Shown piece after piece: positions 11,288-22,907 of a stretch of 64,000 nucleotides of DNA. The stretch spans positions 6,115,336 through 6,179,335 of the forward strand of contig NC_092690.1 of the NCBI RefSeq assembly GCF_964275005.1, given 5' to 3'. The notes under the pieces were generated by a model, which did no database searches, was not told the origin of the DNA, and was given only the letters and a program-made list of their open reading frames with translations. Position 1 is the first letter of the stretch. Every line of letters begins with the position of its first letter. The translations under genes and the position numbers were made by a program. The DNA is from Diadema setosum (Eukaryota; Echinodermata; Echinoidea; Diadematoida; Diadematidae).

Positions 11288-11361
11288 CATGCATTAGCAA
11301 CAATTTCCCTTGTCATACCGAATTTGGCCAAAAATTGGACTTGGGTCGTTTTTATATTCAG

Positions 11362-11930
11362 GTCTTCGAATGAATTCAAATAGTGGGAAAAGGAGGAGAC
11401 GGTAGTGTGATATGAGATTACTAGGAAAACCTAAAGATAATTGCCGGTTGAATTATACATAATCCAATACTATTCAACACGTAAAAAAACAACAACAGTA
11501 ATTGTTTATACCATTCAACACGTAAAAAAAACAACAATAAGAGATAAGGGAAGACAATGTGTTCTTACATTTAAGGCACTTCCCACAGCAAATGAGAGGG
11601 GATACAAATACCGAATGAGATTACACAAAATATGACAGGGGAACGAACAAACGGATACCGAATCATATCATAAAAATAGAAAAAAAAAATAGATAACACT
11701 TCACATTATATCATGTCTTTTTTTCTTACATATATATGTCTTCTTTTGACCTTATAAACATCAACTATTTATTTTGACCCTTATAAACCTCACTAGTTAA
11801 ACATTGCCCTCATCGCTATAAACTGTGCATGAAAACAACTCAAAATCTAAATAACCCTACATCTGAACCCTCTCAATGTAATATCCACAGACGGCGCCAC
11901 CAACCACAACTATATATATAAATATACATG

Positions 11931-11980
<50 letters not shown>

Positions 11981-12827
11981 CATCATAATTTCCCTCTGCA
12001 ATTTTATATAATTTAACATATCACTGTCATATTTAGCACATACAATATATCATAATATAACATCTTGAACTTCAAATGACCTTTTCATCGTACTTTCACT
12101 ATGGGGGTGCTATTCGTTATAACACACACAAACCTTTAAAAAAAACAACAACAACAATAAAAATAAACAACAAAACAACACAACACAAAGAACGATGCAT
12201 TAGAGCCATGCTATCTGACAAATAAATGATACCACGAGCAAAACTCCCATAGAAATACAATTTAACGGGTAATCTTTAAAAAAAAAATCGTTTCTTGATA
12301 TTATTTAATACCTGTGTTCTTTAAAAAAAGAGAACATAAAGAATGAGTAGAAAGAGGTTTCTTCAGGGAGTCAGGATTAAGGATCAGGGTTGTGTTGGAC
12401 TTTAAGTTTGGTTTGATGTGAGGATTAAAATGAGGGTTACGCCCGTGGGTAGACTTTATGTTTGGCCAGGAATGCATAATAACTGTTATATGACAGCAAT
12501 TTCAACAGAAGCAAATATGTAATCTAAGAAAAATAGAAATAAAAAAAATGAAAACCTTGAAAGTGGTCAGTACCTTCAGACAGACTCATTTAAACAGCGA
12601 CTAAGGACCGAGGGTGCAGCTCAATACAAACCACTTTGGCTCAAACCCCGAAAAAAAAAAAAAAAACCCAGACGAATACTGAGATAGACGTCATTGAAAT
12701 GTAGATTGGGACTTCACTTAGCTTCATGCCACATAAGTATTACACTTTTTTTTTTCATGGAAAGCAACACAGAGAGGTAGAACTATCGGTTTCTATCCAT
12801 TGAACTCGCATTTGTTTTCTTTTCAAT
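11362..12827. other. Gene-free spacer with microsatellite
   Basis: No gene is supported. The stretch is AT-rich with several A-rich runs and a (TA)n tract at about 11935-11976. Short frames such as 11441-11635 show no family features. Confidence 0.5.
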
Positions 12828-13270
12828 ACTAGGCTTGTTACCCTTACAAAAACATCTGACCACATTTCTTCTCCAGTTCTCCAATCCCTCCACTGGCTCC
12901 CCATTCATCAACGTATCACTTTTAAAATCCTCCTTATTGTTTACAAGATATGCAATAATCTTGCCCCATCTTATCGTAAAGACTCAATTTCTCTCCGCTC
13001 CTCCACTTCAACCCGTTCTCTCCGTTCTTCCTCCACTCTCCAATTATCACGTGGTCCCCGCACCTGTACACGTTATGGTTATAGGGCCTTTTCTGTTATT
13101 TCCCCACTTTTTTGGAATGAACTCCCTTTCTATATTCGTAACGCTGAAAATGTTGATAGGTTTAATTCATTGTCAAAATCTTATCTGTTTACACAACGTT
13201 AATTCTGCTGTTGATGTTGTTACTGTCGTTGTATCATAATATGTACATAATGCTGTATTTTATTTTTACG

Positions 13271-13316
<46 letters not shown>
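12828..13316 (+). mobile_element. 5'-truncated LINE, left portion
   Basis: This holds the last part of a non-LTR retrotransposon ORF2 and the start of its 3' UTR, which runs into a (TA)n tract at 13273-13316. The element resumes at 27005-27100 after the nested LTR element. The C-terminal RT extension is of the CR1/L2-like kind common in marine invertebrates. The assignment to a clade is inferred from the HWLP-type block and the tail. Confidence 0.75.
12831..13202 (+). pseudogene. LINE ORF2 C-terminal fragment
   Basis: The frame starting AGG at 12831 reads RLVTLTKTSDHISSPVLQSL and continues with HWLPIHQRITFKILLIVYK. Later come RGPRTCTRYGYRAFS, PLFWNELP and SYLFTQR, ending at a TAA at 13200. 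The LHWLPI...RI.FKILL..YK block is a hallmark of the region after the RT domain in CR1/L2-like LINEs. About 123 codons remain. Everything upstream (endonuclease and most of RT) is missing, as is usual for 5'-truncated LINE insertions. The open frame at 12835-13239 on the same strand is in a different register and is only a shadow. Confidence 0.75.
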
Positions 13317-13319
<3 letters not shown>

Positions 13320-14113
13320 AGCGTAGCCGGAGAGCGGTCCAAGAGCCTTAATTCTTGTGTCTACAGGTATAATGTGTACTATGTGTAGCAGCACATCAGC
13401 ACCTATTTCATATAGCTCTCATATGCAGCCTATCTCATACACCACGTCTATATACGTGCATTCGGACTCACTAGGCGCATTAGAAACCCAGGCATATCAT
13501 TCTCCCAATCAACCATACAGCAACCCATTTACAGGGTCTAGTATTACAGACTACCAGTTGCAAGAAGGAGGCTGGTGTGGAAACGACAGTCCGAAATACG
13601 GTTCAGTGCAGCATTGCTATATTATGTTTCCTGCTGTTACAACCGATGGTTTTCTCTGCTAAGCTCTGTGTGTTTCCCCATTAATTCTATAGTTTATTAC
13701 CAAAAAGGAGAGAGTGCTGTGGACCCGCACTTACCCCCCAACCCAACTGAAAAGTTGTGCAGTGAGCTCGCGGTATTTATACCCTCTCGAGCCATTGTCA
13801 CGTGACCAATCCTGTCTTATTAACCCATCATGTATCAAAATGTATTGGAGTACTATACAACCCTACTTCTATGCCTTAATAATTTCTGTGCCCTTTTCCC
13901 TAGGGCTTCTGGCCTTTTTCCCTACTTTGGACATCGTTAACCTTGGTTTCTGTACAGGGTGTTTCACAAAACTATAGGGTGTTCCAAAACCTTCTATACA
14001 ATTTCTCCATTGGAAATGCACGGGGGGCAAAGTCTATGGAATTTTTACACATGTTCAGAAATTAAGGGCATGAGCCGCATATTTTAAAGGTGCTCTATCG
14101 CATTTTCGCCACA
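13317..14113 (-). repeat. 3' LTR (797 bp) of the minus-strand gypsy element
   Basis: On the plus strand it begins TGTAGCGTAGCCGGAGAGCG and ends CATTTTCGCCACA, so TG...CA borders hold on either strand. The same sequence occurs at 18895-18953 and 26267-27004. Open frames inside it (13357-13977) recur in the second copy and are not genes. Confidence 0.9.
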
Positions 14114-15071
14114 CTACCCCCTCCTTAAAATGAAACCTACTCCTGGAGGTTGGTGTGGAATGTCTTGTCAGTACTCTCTTCATTATCAACTGTATCAAAA
14201 ATCAAACATATCAAGTCATATTATTCCCACTATCATCTTGTACTTCCCCTATGAGCTTTTGGGTGTCAACAGAGCTTGCAGATTACAAACTTGGAAATGT
14301 ATTTACAAAGTGTACATATATACATCCTGAATCATGGAGTTTGAATTTTGGTGGGACATTTCTCCCCATTCCCAGGCCGAAATGTTAGGACATAGTTGGG
14401 TTTTCCTGTAATTTGCTTCATCTACCAATTTCTCATTTGTATAAACCGGGAACAAAATCAAACTTTTCCAAACAATATAATTTGGGACCTCCATGATTCG
14501 GGCCTACAGGTTGAAAACAATCCACTTCAACAGTTAGACTTATGTCTATACTTTCTTCGTCTTCTTCTCTTCTTCATCTTCTTCGAGAACTTCAATTTCT
14601 TCTATGTCTCATTACATGCAGTATTTAACATCTTAGATTTTCTTCATTAATTCTTCTTCTCAAACGGGCACGGTAGTCACCGGGGTTTGTGTGGTCGATC
14701 ATCCTCAGCTGCAAAACCAGTGTGTGTGTCGTTGATCATCCTCTGCTGCATTTCCCAGGTTTGTGTCGTTGGTTCTTAGCAGCTAGCCAGGACGTGGGGC
14801 TAGCTTCGTTTTATAAAACAATCCAAAATGTTATTTTTTTTCTCTATTCTATTCATTCTTATTTAAACCAAAATTAGCCAAAATAAATCAAATTACAATT
14901 TCGGTTGGATGAGTGTGGACCAGTGTCTGCATGCTAAACCGCACACAGTGAAAGGTACTACCACTCCTCATCCGAATTTGGACAATGCTAACTACGTATT
15001 AACGACGGAGGACGACCAATGTCACAGTCTCGTCCATCAGACCCGTTGCATGTGATCCCAGTATGTCTCCA
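14114..15071 (-). other. Element interior without recognisable coding
   Basis: Between the last recognisable pol sequence and the 3' LTR nothing coding can be identified. A GTNGATCATCCTCNGCTGCA phrase occurs twice near 14694-14752, and a TTCTTC-rich stretch lies near 14555-14660. Confidence 0.5.
14115..14126 (-). other. Polypurine tract (minus strand)
   Basis: Read on the minus strand, AAGGAGGGGGTA precedes the 3' LTR. This is the expected position of a plus-strand primer for an element in this orientation. Confidence 0.6.
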
Positions 15072-17680
15072 TCAGATTCTGTGATCGTGAAGCTCCTTCA
15101 ATGCTTCTGCCTTTAGATTTTCAGGTACAACGAGTTGCCAGATGAGTTCGCTGTCATCTTCACTTCCCCATCTAAGGTAGAGCAGACCATTCCTCAGATG
15201 CAACCTGTTCCATTGCATCCAATATGCTTTGAGTTTTGGTCCTTCCAGTGGCACTTCTTTCCACGGTGGTCGATAATTTGCCTGTTTCCAAGCCATAACC
15301 ATCCGAAAAGACGCCTGTCTCTTCGTTGAGCATCGGCCACATGCCCAACTCACCAGCTCCCTATACCAGAGCACATCTGTTCTGAGCGTCCTCAGACAGA
15401 TCCGACTGTATCCCCACACTGTGAACCCGGACATCAGTCCCATGAGCTTCCTGCTCATCATCCGAAGCAAAACGCTTTGCCTCTTTCTGCTCACAATGCT
15501 TACAGTCCACGCATGGTCTACGTGAAAGTCCATCAGGGTTCCCATGCGAATTTCCTGCTCTATGCTGGATCCGAAAGTTATAAGTACCGAGGAGTTCAAG
15601 CCATCGTGCTACTTGCCCCTCCGGGTTTTTAAACCCCATCAACCACCGCAGTGCCCCATGATCAGTACGGATCAGGAATTCTGCTCCATAGATGTAAGGG
15701 TGAAAGTGTTTCACTCCCTGAACGAGTGCCAACAACCCCTTCTTAGTCACACAATACTGCCTTTCTGCTTTATTCAAGGCTGAAGTAAGCTACAACACGT
15801 TCCTGGCCATCTTGTACCTGTGAGAGTACTGCGCCGATTCCGTCATTGCTTGCGTCTGTGTCAATGATGAAGGGATCATCATCACGTGGGAATGCGAGGA
15901 TAGGTGACGATGTTAGGGCGCGCCTGAGTGTCTCGAAAGCTTGCTCGCAGTCTTGCGTCCATCTGAACGGAGCGCCTTTCTCCGTTAACTTGTGCAGGGG
16001 TCTGGCAATGCGTGCAAAGTCTTTCACAAAGCGCCGGTAGTAAGAACAAAAACCGAGGAAACTTCTGACTTTCTTCACTGTTTTTGGTCTCGGCCACTCA
16101 TTCACTGCAGTAATCTTGCTTGGGTCCGTTGCTATGCCATGTTCAGAAATAATATGCCCGAGGAATGGGACTTGGTGCCTGAAGAGAACACATTTCGAGG
16201 GGGATAGTTTCAAATGAGCATCACGCAGTCGTTGAAATACCTCTGTGAGTCGCTCTAGCTCTTGTTCAAATGTCTGTCCGAACACTATGATATCGTCTAA
16301 GTACACCAAACATGTCTGCCACTGTAGACCATGCAGCACTTGCTCCATCAATCGTTCGAACGTTGCTGGTGCATTGCAGAGTCCGAAAGGCATTACTTTG
16401 AATTGGAATAGCCCTCCCTCAGTTACGAATGCGGTCTTTTCCTTGTCATGCTCATCCATTTCAATTTGCCAATAGCCACTAGACAGATCTAAAGTCGAGA
16501 ACCATTTTGTTCCTCCGAGCCTATCGAGCGAGTCATCTATTCGTGACTGTGGGTAGCTGTCTTTCTTGGTTATGTCGTTGAGTTTGCGATAGTCTACACA
16601 GAATCTAGTTGATCCGTCTTTCTTTTTGACGAGCACCACTGGCGACGACCATGGGCTAGAGGAAGGTTCTATTATTTCTTCCTTCAGCATTGCGGAGACT
16701 TGTTCTTTTGCATCCTCCCTCTTGTGAATGGGCAGGCGCCTTGCGTGTTGTCGGATAGGTTCAGATTTTCCCGTGTTTATAGTGTGTCTCACAATTCCAG
16801 TTCTGCCTATATCGTTTTTGCCAGTGGAAAAAAAATGTCTTGGTAATTGTGAAGTAATGAGGCCACATCATCCCGTTGGCTAGCATTGAGTGTTTCTGTA
16901 CTTGCTTCCAATAATTCCTTCAGATATTCGGGGACATGCTCGCCTGTGTTGTCTTTGCTTGTTCTGATAGACTCTTCTGCAGTCTCGTCATTCACTAGCA
17001 CCTCATCTACTTCCTGACATGTTGCTACCTTAGTGTTCTTGTATTTCGTCTGTGTCTCTTCAGCGACGTTTGCTATCCTTATTGGGACTGTGTATCTCTG
17101 CCTGTGCCTATTAGTACTCTTGCTACTAATAGTGGGTATTTCTCCACGAACTTCTCATTCGGCTCCATAATCATACCATTCGGTAATGTGGTTGGTACCC
17201 CATCTAATCTCCCTGGGACAACGATCTCTTCTCCTGCCTTAATGCATATTGTCTCTGTTAAACGCACTGTGTAGACGGTTGGGTAGTCATGCTGCTCTGC
17301 ATCAATAATTTCATCTCCAACCCGAACCATATTCTGACTTGGTTCAATCGTACATTTGAAAAGCTTTAACAGATCCATCCCGATTATTGCTTGTGGCTCT
17401 AGTCAGCTATCCAAATGTCATGACGCAGGGTGACATTTCCAATTTTGATGCTCATTTTGCCCTTCCCTTGTATTGGTTTGGTTTCCCCATCTGCCATGGT
17501 CATGTCTACATCAGTCCACTGTAATTCAGGCTTTTGGTTTGGTTCAAATTTCTCAAACGTCTTTGTACTAAGTATTGTTGCATTTGCTCCCGTATCTACC
17601 AAAGAGTGAATTTCTTGCCCATTGAATTGTACAGGTATAATGATGCCGTCTGTTTCTCCACTGCAAAAGCGTGTAAACAC
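15072..17680 (-). pseudogene. Broken pol of the minus-strand gypsy element
   Basis: Domains are recognisable in order on the minus strand. An aspartic protease with LVDTGANATILS is near 17.58 kb. The RT at about 16.7-16.0 kb shows FCVDYRKLND, FSTLDLSSGYWQI, MPFGLCNAPATF and LVYLDDIIVF. RNase H at about 15.9-15.6 kb shows DTDASNDGIGAVLSQ and RTDHGALRWL. An integrase N-terminal region is near 15.1 kb. The order is the ordinary Ty3/gypsy one, unlike the element at 3437-11287. Broken; treated as a fossil. Confidence 0.9.
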
Positions 17681-17700
17681 TGTATAGGGCCGTGAGCTAT

Positions 17701-18810
17701 CTACTGTCGGTCCCCGACCCCTGGACTCGGCTGGGCTGAGTTTCCCTGTCTACTTTCTGTAGTTCCACCGTGTTGTGCATGCATTCTACCTCCAGGGCTC
17801 TGGCTCTTACAGTCTTTCTGCAAATGCCCAAGTCTTCCACATTTCCAGCATCTCGGCGAACCAGATGAACGCCCGCCCATTTGTGTGGGCTCAGAATCTC
17901 TGTGGAAGCCAGTCTTTTTCGTCACCCCTGCCTTTGACAGCTCTGCCATAACTGCAGCTACAATCTTCTCCACTGCATCTGAAGAAATGACTGCTCCATC
18001 ATCTTTTACATTGCCCATCTTATTCCCGACGTTAACGTTACGGACCTGTTTCCTTTGCGGGAAATTTCGCCTACGCTCTGCTATTTGGAAAGCCTCAACT
18101 TCTACAGCCGCCGCAATAGCCTCCGTAAGTGAAGTAGGATGAGCGTTATACACTCCGAATCGGATATCAGGGTCCTGAATCGCATCTATGAAATGGTCTT
18201 TAGCTAGAACATCTTGCAGCTCCGCCTTTGCTGTAGGATACGCCCTCCTAGTAAGGCGCCGCACCGCTTGCCCTAGCTCTGGTAAGGATTCATCCTTCCC
18301 CCTCCTCCTGTTTCTTAATTCTACGCGATGCATCTCGGTTTGGTTTTCGGGTTGAAACCTAGCCTTTAGGGCAGCCTCCAATGACTTGAAATCGTGCCTT
18401 TTCTCTGTTTCGAGATCGCTCAAGACGGCTCGAGCATCTCCCCTCAAACTGGCTGCTAGCTGCATTGATTTTGTCTTGTAACCCCATCCATTCAGTTCTG
18501 TAATAACATCAAACTGGACTGCAAAATCATCCCAAGCTGACGATCCGTCATAAGTGGGAGCCTTAGCTGTGTTACTGCGTTTGTTTTTGGGAGGTTTGTT
18601 CTGCTTTAAAAGCCTGCCAAGCATTGTAGCCAAATCCTCATTTTCCTCCCTGTCAGACACATCTGTTTCCGATGAATCTCTGGCTTCATTACCCTCATCT
18701 TGCCTGCCTTGTGGTTGAAAAATAATTTCATCGCTTTCCATGCCTGGGCTGCCAACTAGATTCTCCATTGTGATAGTATGGGCTCGTATCACTGGATCTT
18801 GGGATTTCAA
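17701..18810 (-). pseudogene. gag of the minus-strand gypsy element
   Basis: A 369-residue frame encodes a Gag-like protein. An acidic N-terminus is followed by a capsid-like region (YDGSSAWDDFAVQFDVI; AASLRGDARAVLSDLE; KARFQPENQTEMHRVEL) and a CCHC zinc knuckle, CWKCGRLGHLQKDC, near residue 325. It lies just inside the split 5' LTR, with the primer site between them. The frame is open, but it belongs to a broken element. Confidence 0.85.
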
Positions 18811-18872
18811 AACGCTTTTCTCAACGTATATCCCTGTATACTACAATTGCCTGTTTCAAAATTTTCCCAAAA

Positions 18873-18890
18873 TCCCACCACTGCCACCAA
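18873..18890 (-). other. Primer-binding site (minus strand)
   Basis: On the minus strand TTGGTGGCAGTGGTGGGA lies four bases inside the 5' LTR. The TGG start and the position fit a tRNA-primed site. Confidence 0.65.
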
Positions 18891-18894
18891 TTTT

Positions 18895-18953
18895 TGTAAC
18901 GTAGCCGGGGAGCGGTCCAAGAGCCTTAATTCTTGTGTCTACAGGTATAATGT
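18895..18953 (-). repeat. 5' LTR of the minus-strand gypsy element, outer piece
   Basis: These 59 bases match the first 59 bases of the LTR at 13317, with two differences that I can see. The match stops at ATGT, where a DNA transposon begins, and resumes at 26267. Together the pieces (59 + 738) give 797 bp, exactly the length of the other LTR. Confidence 0.9.
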
Positions 18954-18985
18954 CGTCGGTGTTACCACGAACCGACGCTATTTCG
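18954..18985 (+). repeat. Left terminal inverted repeat of the 7.3-kb transposon
   Basis: 32 bp starting CGTCGGTGTTACCACG and ending GACGCTATTTCG. It pairs with 26231-26262 with four mismatches and contains one copy of the subterminal motif (18967-18977). Confidence 0.85.
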
Positions 18986-19347
18986 TTTTTGAGCGAAAAT
19001 GCAATTCTGAGAAAATCGCGTTTAAAGATCTCACAAGTTCTAGACAACGTTTTCAATGACTTTTCCTGTCTTGTGTGTGAAAATTTTGACAGGGTGATGA
19101 GAGTGGAAGTTGTTCTTCCTATCCATAGTGTAATTTTAGTGTGAATTCAAAAGAATTACGATATTTCTGTCTTCAAACTCACTGCGTCGGTTCGTAAATC
19201 CATCGTTTCTTGCGCGCACCATAGGTTATGTACTTAAGCGCGGGTCTCACGAACCGACGTAAGTTGTATTACTCCGGTTCGTGAGACCCGCGCTGTAGGG
19301 CCTGCACAATAGGTAACGTGCAATACGCGTGTATTTACGAACCGTCG
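18967..19347. repeat. Left subterminal motif cluster
   Basis: Copies of ACGAACCGACG or its complement lie at 18967-18977, 19185-19195 (reverse), 19249-19259, 19275-19282 (reverse, shorter) and 19337-19347. The last repeats the longer context ACGAACCGtCGCTATTTC of the terminus. Such arrays often serve as transposase-binding sites; that role is inferred here. Confidence 0.75.
19238..19293. repeat. Perfect 19-bp-arm hairpin, left subterminal
   Basis: GCGCGGGTCTCACGAACCG at 19238-19256 is followed after 18 bases by its exact reverse complement at 19275-19293. The arms contain the subterminal motif. An analogous hairpin lies near the other end (25981-26035). Confidence 0.9.
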
Positions 19348-21571
19348 CTATTTCATTTTCGTATGTGTTTACATACAAATACTATTAGGGCTATACCTGC
19401 TTATCAACAATAACCTTATTAATTGAAATTAATTGTCATGTAATGATTATTGTGATGATTATAATACATTAGGTGATAATTAAGATGATAATATACGCCA
19501 GTTTCTCTTAATTGTTCTAAAAAGCGTGTTGTCCTTGTTTTCATCTTCATTTAGCATTGTTATTAGAGCTGTCGTTGATCGCTCCAAAGATTTCTTTGCC
19601 CTCCCCCCTCCTTTTTTGTGTGGATATATTATTCAACACTTTTGCACGTGGACATTTATCATTTGGTAATTAATATGTACTCGGTATACTGTGTTTCATA
19701 TTTTTTTACTTTTTACTGTTTTATTTTTTTACTTTTTTAACTTACTTTCTTTATTTTTCACATAATTTTTAATTCAAATTCAGTTCACTTCTTTCATAAT
19801 AATTATGAATGTTTGTTCTAAGATGAAGGATACCGCTAAATATAGGGAAAAAGATGTGCCAGTCAGTAATGATTACTTGCATTTACTCATCTTTCATACT
19901 CATGCACTCTGTTATTTCTTTCTCTGAAATAATCTATCAATTTCTTTATTTCTTATTATTCCACATTATTTGTGACTTTTACTTTGTCACAATTTTTATC
20001 GGTGTCATTATTGTCATTTGGCTTGCATGCGAATTCACTCATAATTCCTCATTTTCCATCTTTCTCTTTCCTGCTCAACAGATTCTTTGATAGCTGCACT
20101 TGATCATATAAAAACATAAAACTCATCCTGCATGCACTCTTCGAAACTGATAAACTCCTAAAAATACATAAATATCAAAATTATCAGAATTTCAAGCTTC
20201 ATCTTAAATATATAACAATGGTCATGTTTTATTATGCCTTTTGCAGCAATATATTGAAGAGGTACATTATGTAATCGAAGAAACATAGGTTCTCAATAAA
20301 GTATCAAATTTGAATTATTCAGAGATGAGTAATGACAATGGGAAGGATAACAATTGTGGAAGAGCTCCATAAATCAATAAATATCTAATGGCAAATGGAG
20401 ATGGAATCAATATTAAAGAATATGCGTAATTCAAGTTCATTATTACATCAGTTCTTGTGTGTTCACAAAAAGAGAAACACAGTTCGAACATGCGCACCAA
20501 ATCTTACAATTTACATTTACATCTATAGAGTGCGGACGGAACATATACAAAAGAAAGAATAACATTCTCAAATTAATATATCAAGCATAATTATGTATAT
20601 GAACATAAAAAGATGTTGCTGCATATGCATGAAGCTTGTGAGTGCTGCAACACACATTATGCTCAGATGGAAACTTGATGTATATCATACAAAAGAGAAG
20701 AGGTACTGCATGTACATGTAGTTACACTATTCACAGTGCAGTAGAGAAAAAGCAAGAGAGAGAGAAGGAAATGGGTGTCTAAAATAGGTCGATGTAAGGA
20801 GTGCCAAGCCAATTAAGTCTCTAATAGTTATACATATATGAAAAGGAAACAAATTAATCGCAACATAAATGATCGTGCTCATATTAACCAATAATTAGCA
20901 TCTAAAAATGTGTGTAGAAAGCCCATAATATCAGCCTTTCGCCCCGTAGGCTTGTTACATATGAGAAAAGAGAAATTTTGGCCGACCCCCCCCCCTCCGA
21001 ATCCTTAATCCACCAGTACTATAAACACATGTGCTAGCAAATTCACAAGAGGGGTGGGGAAATTCGGCCAAAATTGTGTGTGGTTAAGATAATTAAAAAG
21101 AAAGGTCATCGGCAAAACTACGGGGTGGATGCAGACGAATTTTCATGTGATGACTAAAAAAAAAAAATGCAGCCAAAGGGGGGGGGGGGAAGGACGGTGG
21201 AGAGGGGCCAAGGCTAATTTGACTCCCCTCCCCCCCCCCCCCAAAAAAAAAAAAAAAAAAACACGCCACTGTTTTACAGCACCTTTAAAGGACTCTTAAT
21301 TTTCTTTTGTAAAAAACAAACGTCTCGAAGGAAAAAATTCCATATTGTAGGCGAAATGTAGACCGATACAGTGTATGAAGTGTACATCCCAAGCTATTAA
21401 AGAACAAAAAAACAGATTATGAATATTATTTAAAGTAAGAATTTCAGTGCGTTTAATCATCTTTAGTCGAGTTGCAAATGACATGTGCATATTTAATAAG
21501 AGCAGTTAACTTCGAAGCGCCCCCAAGCCCTTCTATATTTAATCATTCATGTCTAAAGGTAGTGCTAGGGC

Positions 21572-21643
21572 ATCCCGGTGGTCTAGTGGTTATGGCGCTG
21601 GTCTAGTAATCCGGAGGTCGTGGGTTCGAATCCCGCTTGGGCT
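21572..21643 (+). tRNA. tRNA-Thr(AGU)-like sequence, probably pseudo or SINE head
   Basis: A 72-nt cloverleaf-like sequence with B-box GGTTCGAATCC, an anticodon loop CTAGTAA (anticodon AGT) and a T-arm GTGGG/CCCGC. The acceptor stem has one mismatch and two G-T pairs, and the anticodon stem ends in a T-T mismatch. A long T run follows, starting at about 21652. It lies inside a transposon, so a tRNA-derived SINE head or pseudogene is more likely than a working gene. Confidence 0.5.
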
Positions 21644-22907
21644 GCCTGTGATTTTTTTTTTTTTTTTCACAGCAGCCCACAAACTGCACACTGCAGTTGC
21701 ATGTGTTACTACGGATGGAGACAAATGAATAATCTATTTCAATATACAATGTTTGACATCCTTTTTGTAATCACTTTCTTTAATTGTACATTTAGAGACA
21801 TAATGAATTATTATTAAAAGAAATCATATTTCTGTATTTTGTTGTGAGTTTGCATGGGAGCATACACGTATCATAATTTACAATTTTAGTTAAATAAAGA
21901 ACATCTCATAACAGAACTGTCTAGTGATGGTTGAATGATTATGTCAATTTGTTATAAGTCCTATCAGTTATATGGAGTGCATTTCCCATGTTTATAAGAA
22001 TCATACGTAACACATTCAAAGTGGGTTGAAGACAACAAAATAATAAATAAAAGAATAAAGGAGAATAGAATGAATTACAGTTTGATGTGAGTTTGGCATG
22101 TCATTAACTGGATTAATATTATCATCTAGCAGAGATGCATATTTGATTATTTGTTGCATTAACTTCATAAAAATACATACATGTATAACATGTCTCAATC
22201 AACATTCAGAATGTTTGCAAAATGTAGATGAACATGTATCATGAACATGGTTGAAGATGAAGCTGGAACTTTTTGTTAATGGGTCTAAGCTACCATTTGT
22301 GACTCTCATAAATCTGTTTTCTGTGAAAATTCGTACAGCGAGCGAAAAGTTTCTGATATACACATTTTGACAGTGTGACACATTTGGTTATGCCCCCGAC
22401 AATTTAGATTGACTCTCGCAATTATCACCGTTTACGAAAAATTAATCAGTGAAGGGCATGTTAATCCTCAGTCGATAACTATTACAACTATGCAATGATT
22501 ATTCAACCATCTAACTTCATCTGATTACAGCATCATCTGAATATTGCCAATGTGCACTTAGAAATTTATCAAGATGTATCACAAGGTTATGATTACCACA
22601 CAAAACCTTCAAGATTTATTATCATGAAATACATACCAATGAACACTTAAAGAAAATCTAACATTCCATATCCACATGAAGCTTGCCTTGATATAAATGT
22701 CTCTCAGTAGTGTTATTAAAGTGTAGCAAAATTGTAATTACGACATCACAGAATGGAATGCATGTTTTCACCTTCAATCTTAGAATCTTCTTTCATGTTT
22801 CCACTTTACAATCAAATTTTTAATGTAGATACACCGTCCTTATGTTGTCGCCCTTCATCCCAAGTTCTCCCTTCTATCCTATCTGTAGATTGTCTTCTTT
22901 CCTAAGC

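Larger units (their letters stand above)
2077..11361. repeat. Inverted-repeat element family A, interrupted copy
   Basis: The left end reads CTGAATATAAAAACGACCCA at 2077 and the right end is its reverse complement, finishing at 11361. The uninterrupted second copy (34938-35421) is 484 bp, so the extra length here comes from later insertions: MITE D (2205-2448), MITE B (2453-3139) and the LTR element (3437-11287). Family A's own sequence is 2077-2204, 3140-3436 and 11288-11361. Inside it the phrase GGACTTGGGTCGTTCTTTGA is repeated. No coding capacity is seen, so it is non-autonomous. Its superfamily is not clear because no target duplication can be defined. Confidence 0.75.

Noticed and set aside
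12835-13239. 134-codon open frame
   Set aside because: It is in the wrong register. The LINE protein is read in another frame of the same strand, ending at 13202.
13357-13977. Overlapping frames repeated at 26248-26868
   Set aside because: They lie in the two LTR copies of the minus-strand gypsy element and repeat only because the LTR does.
20930-21275. DNA element around the G/C runs at 20986-21260
   Set aside because: A weak inverted similarity (CCCCGTAG and AAATTTTGGCCGA segments) and a CACGCCACTG end are present, but no matching borders or target duplication could be defined.
21572-21643. A functional threonine tRNA gene
   Set aside because: Imperfect acceptor and anticodon stems and its position inside a transposon favour a pseudogene or SINE head, so it is listed only as tRNA-like.
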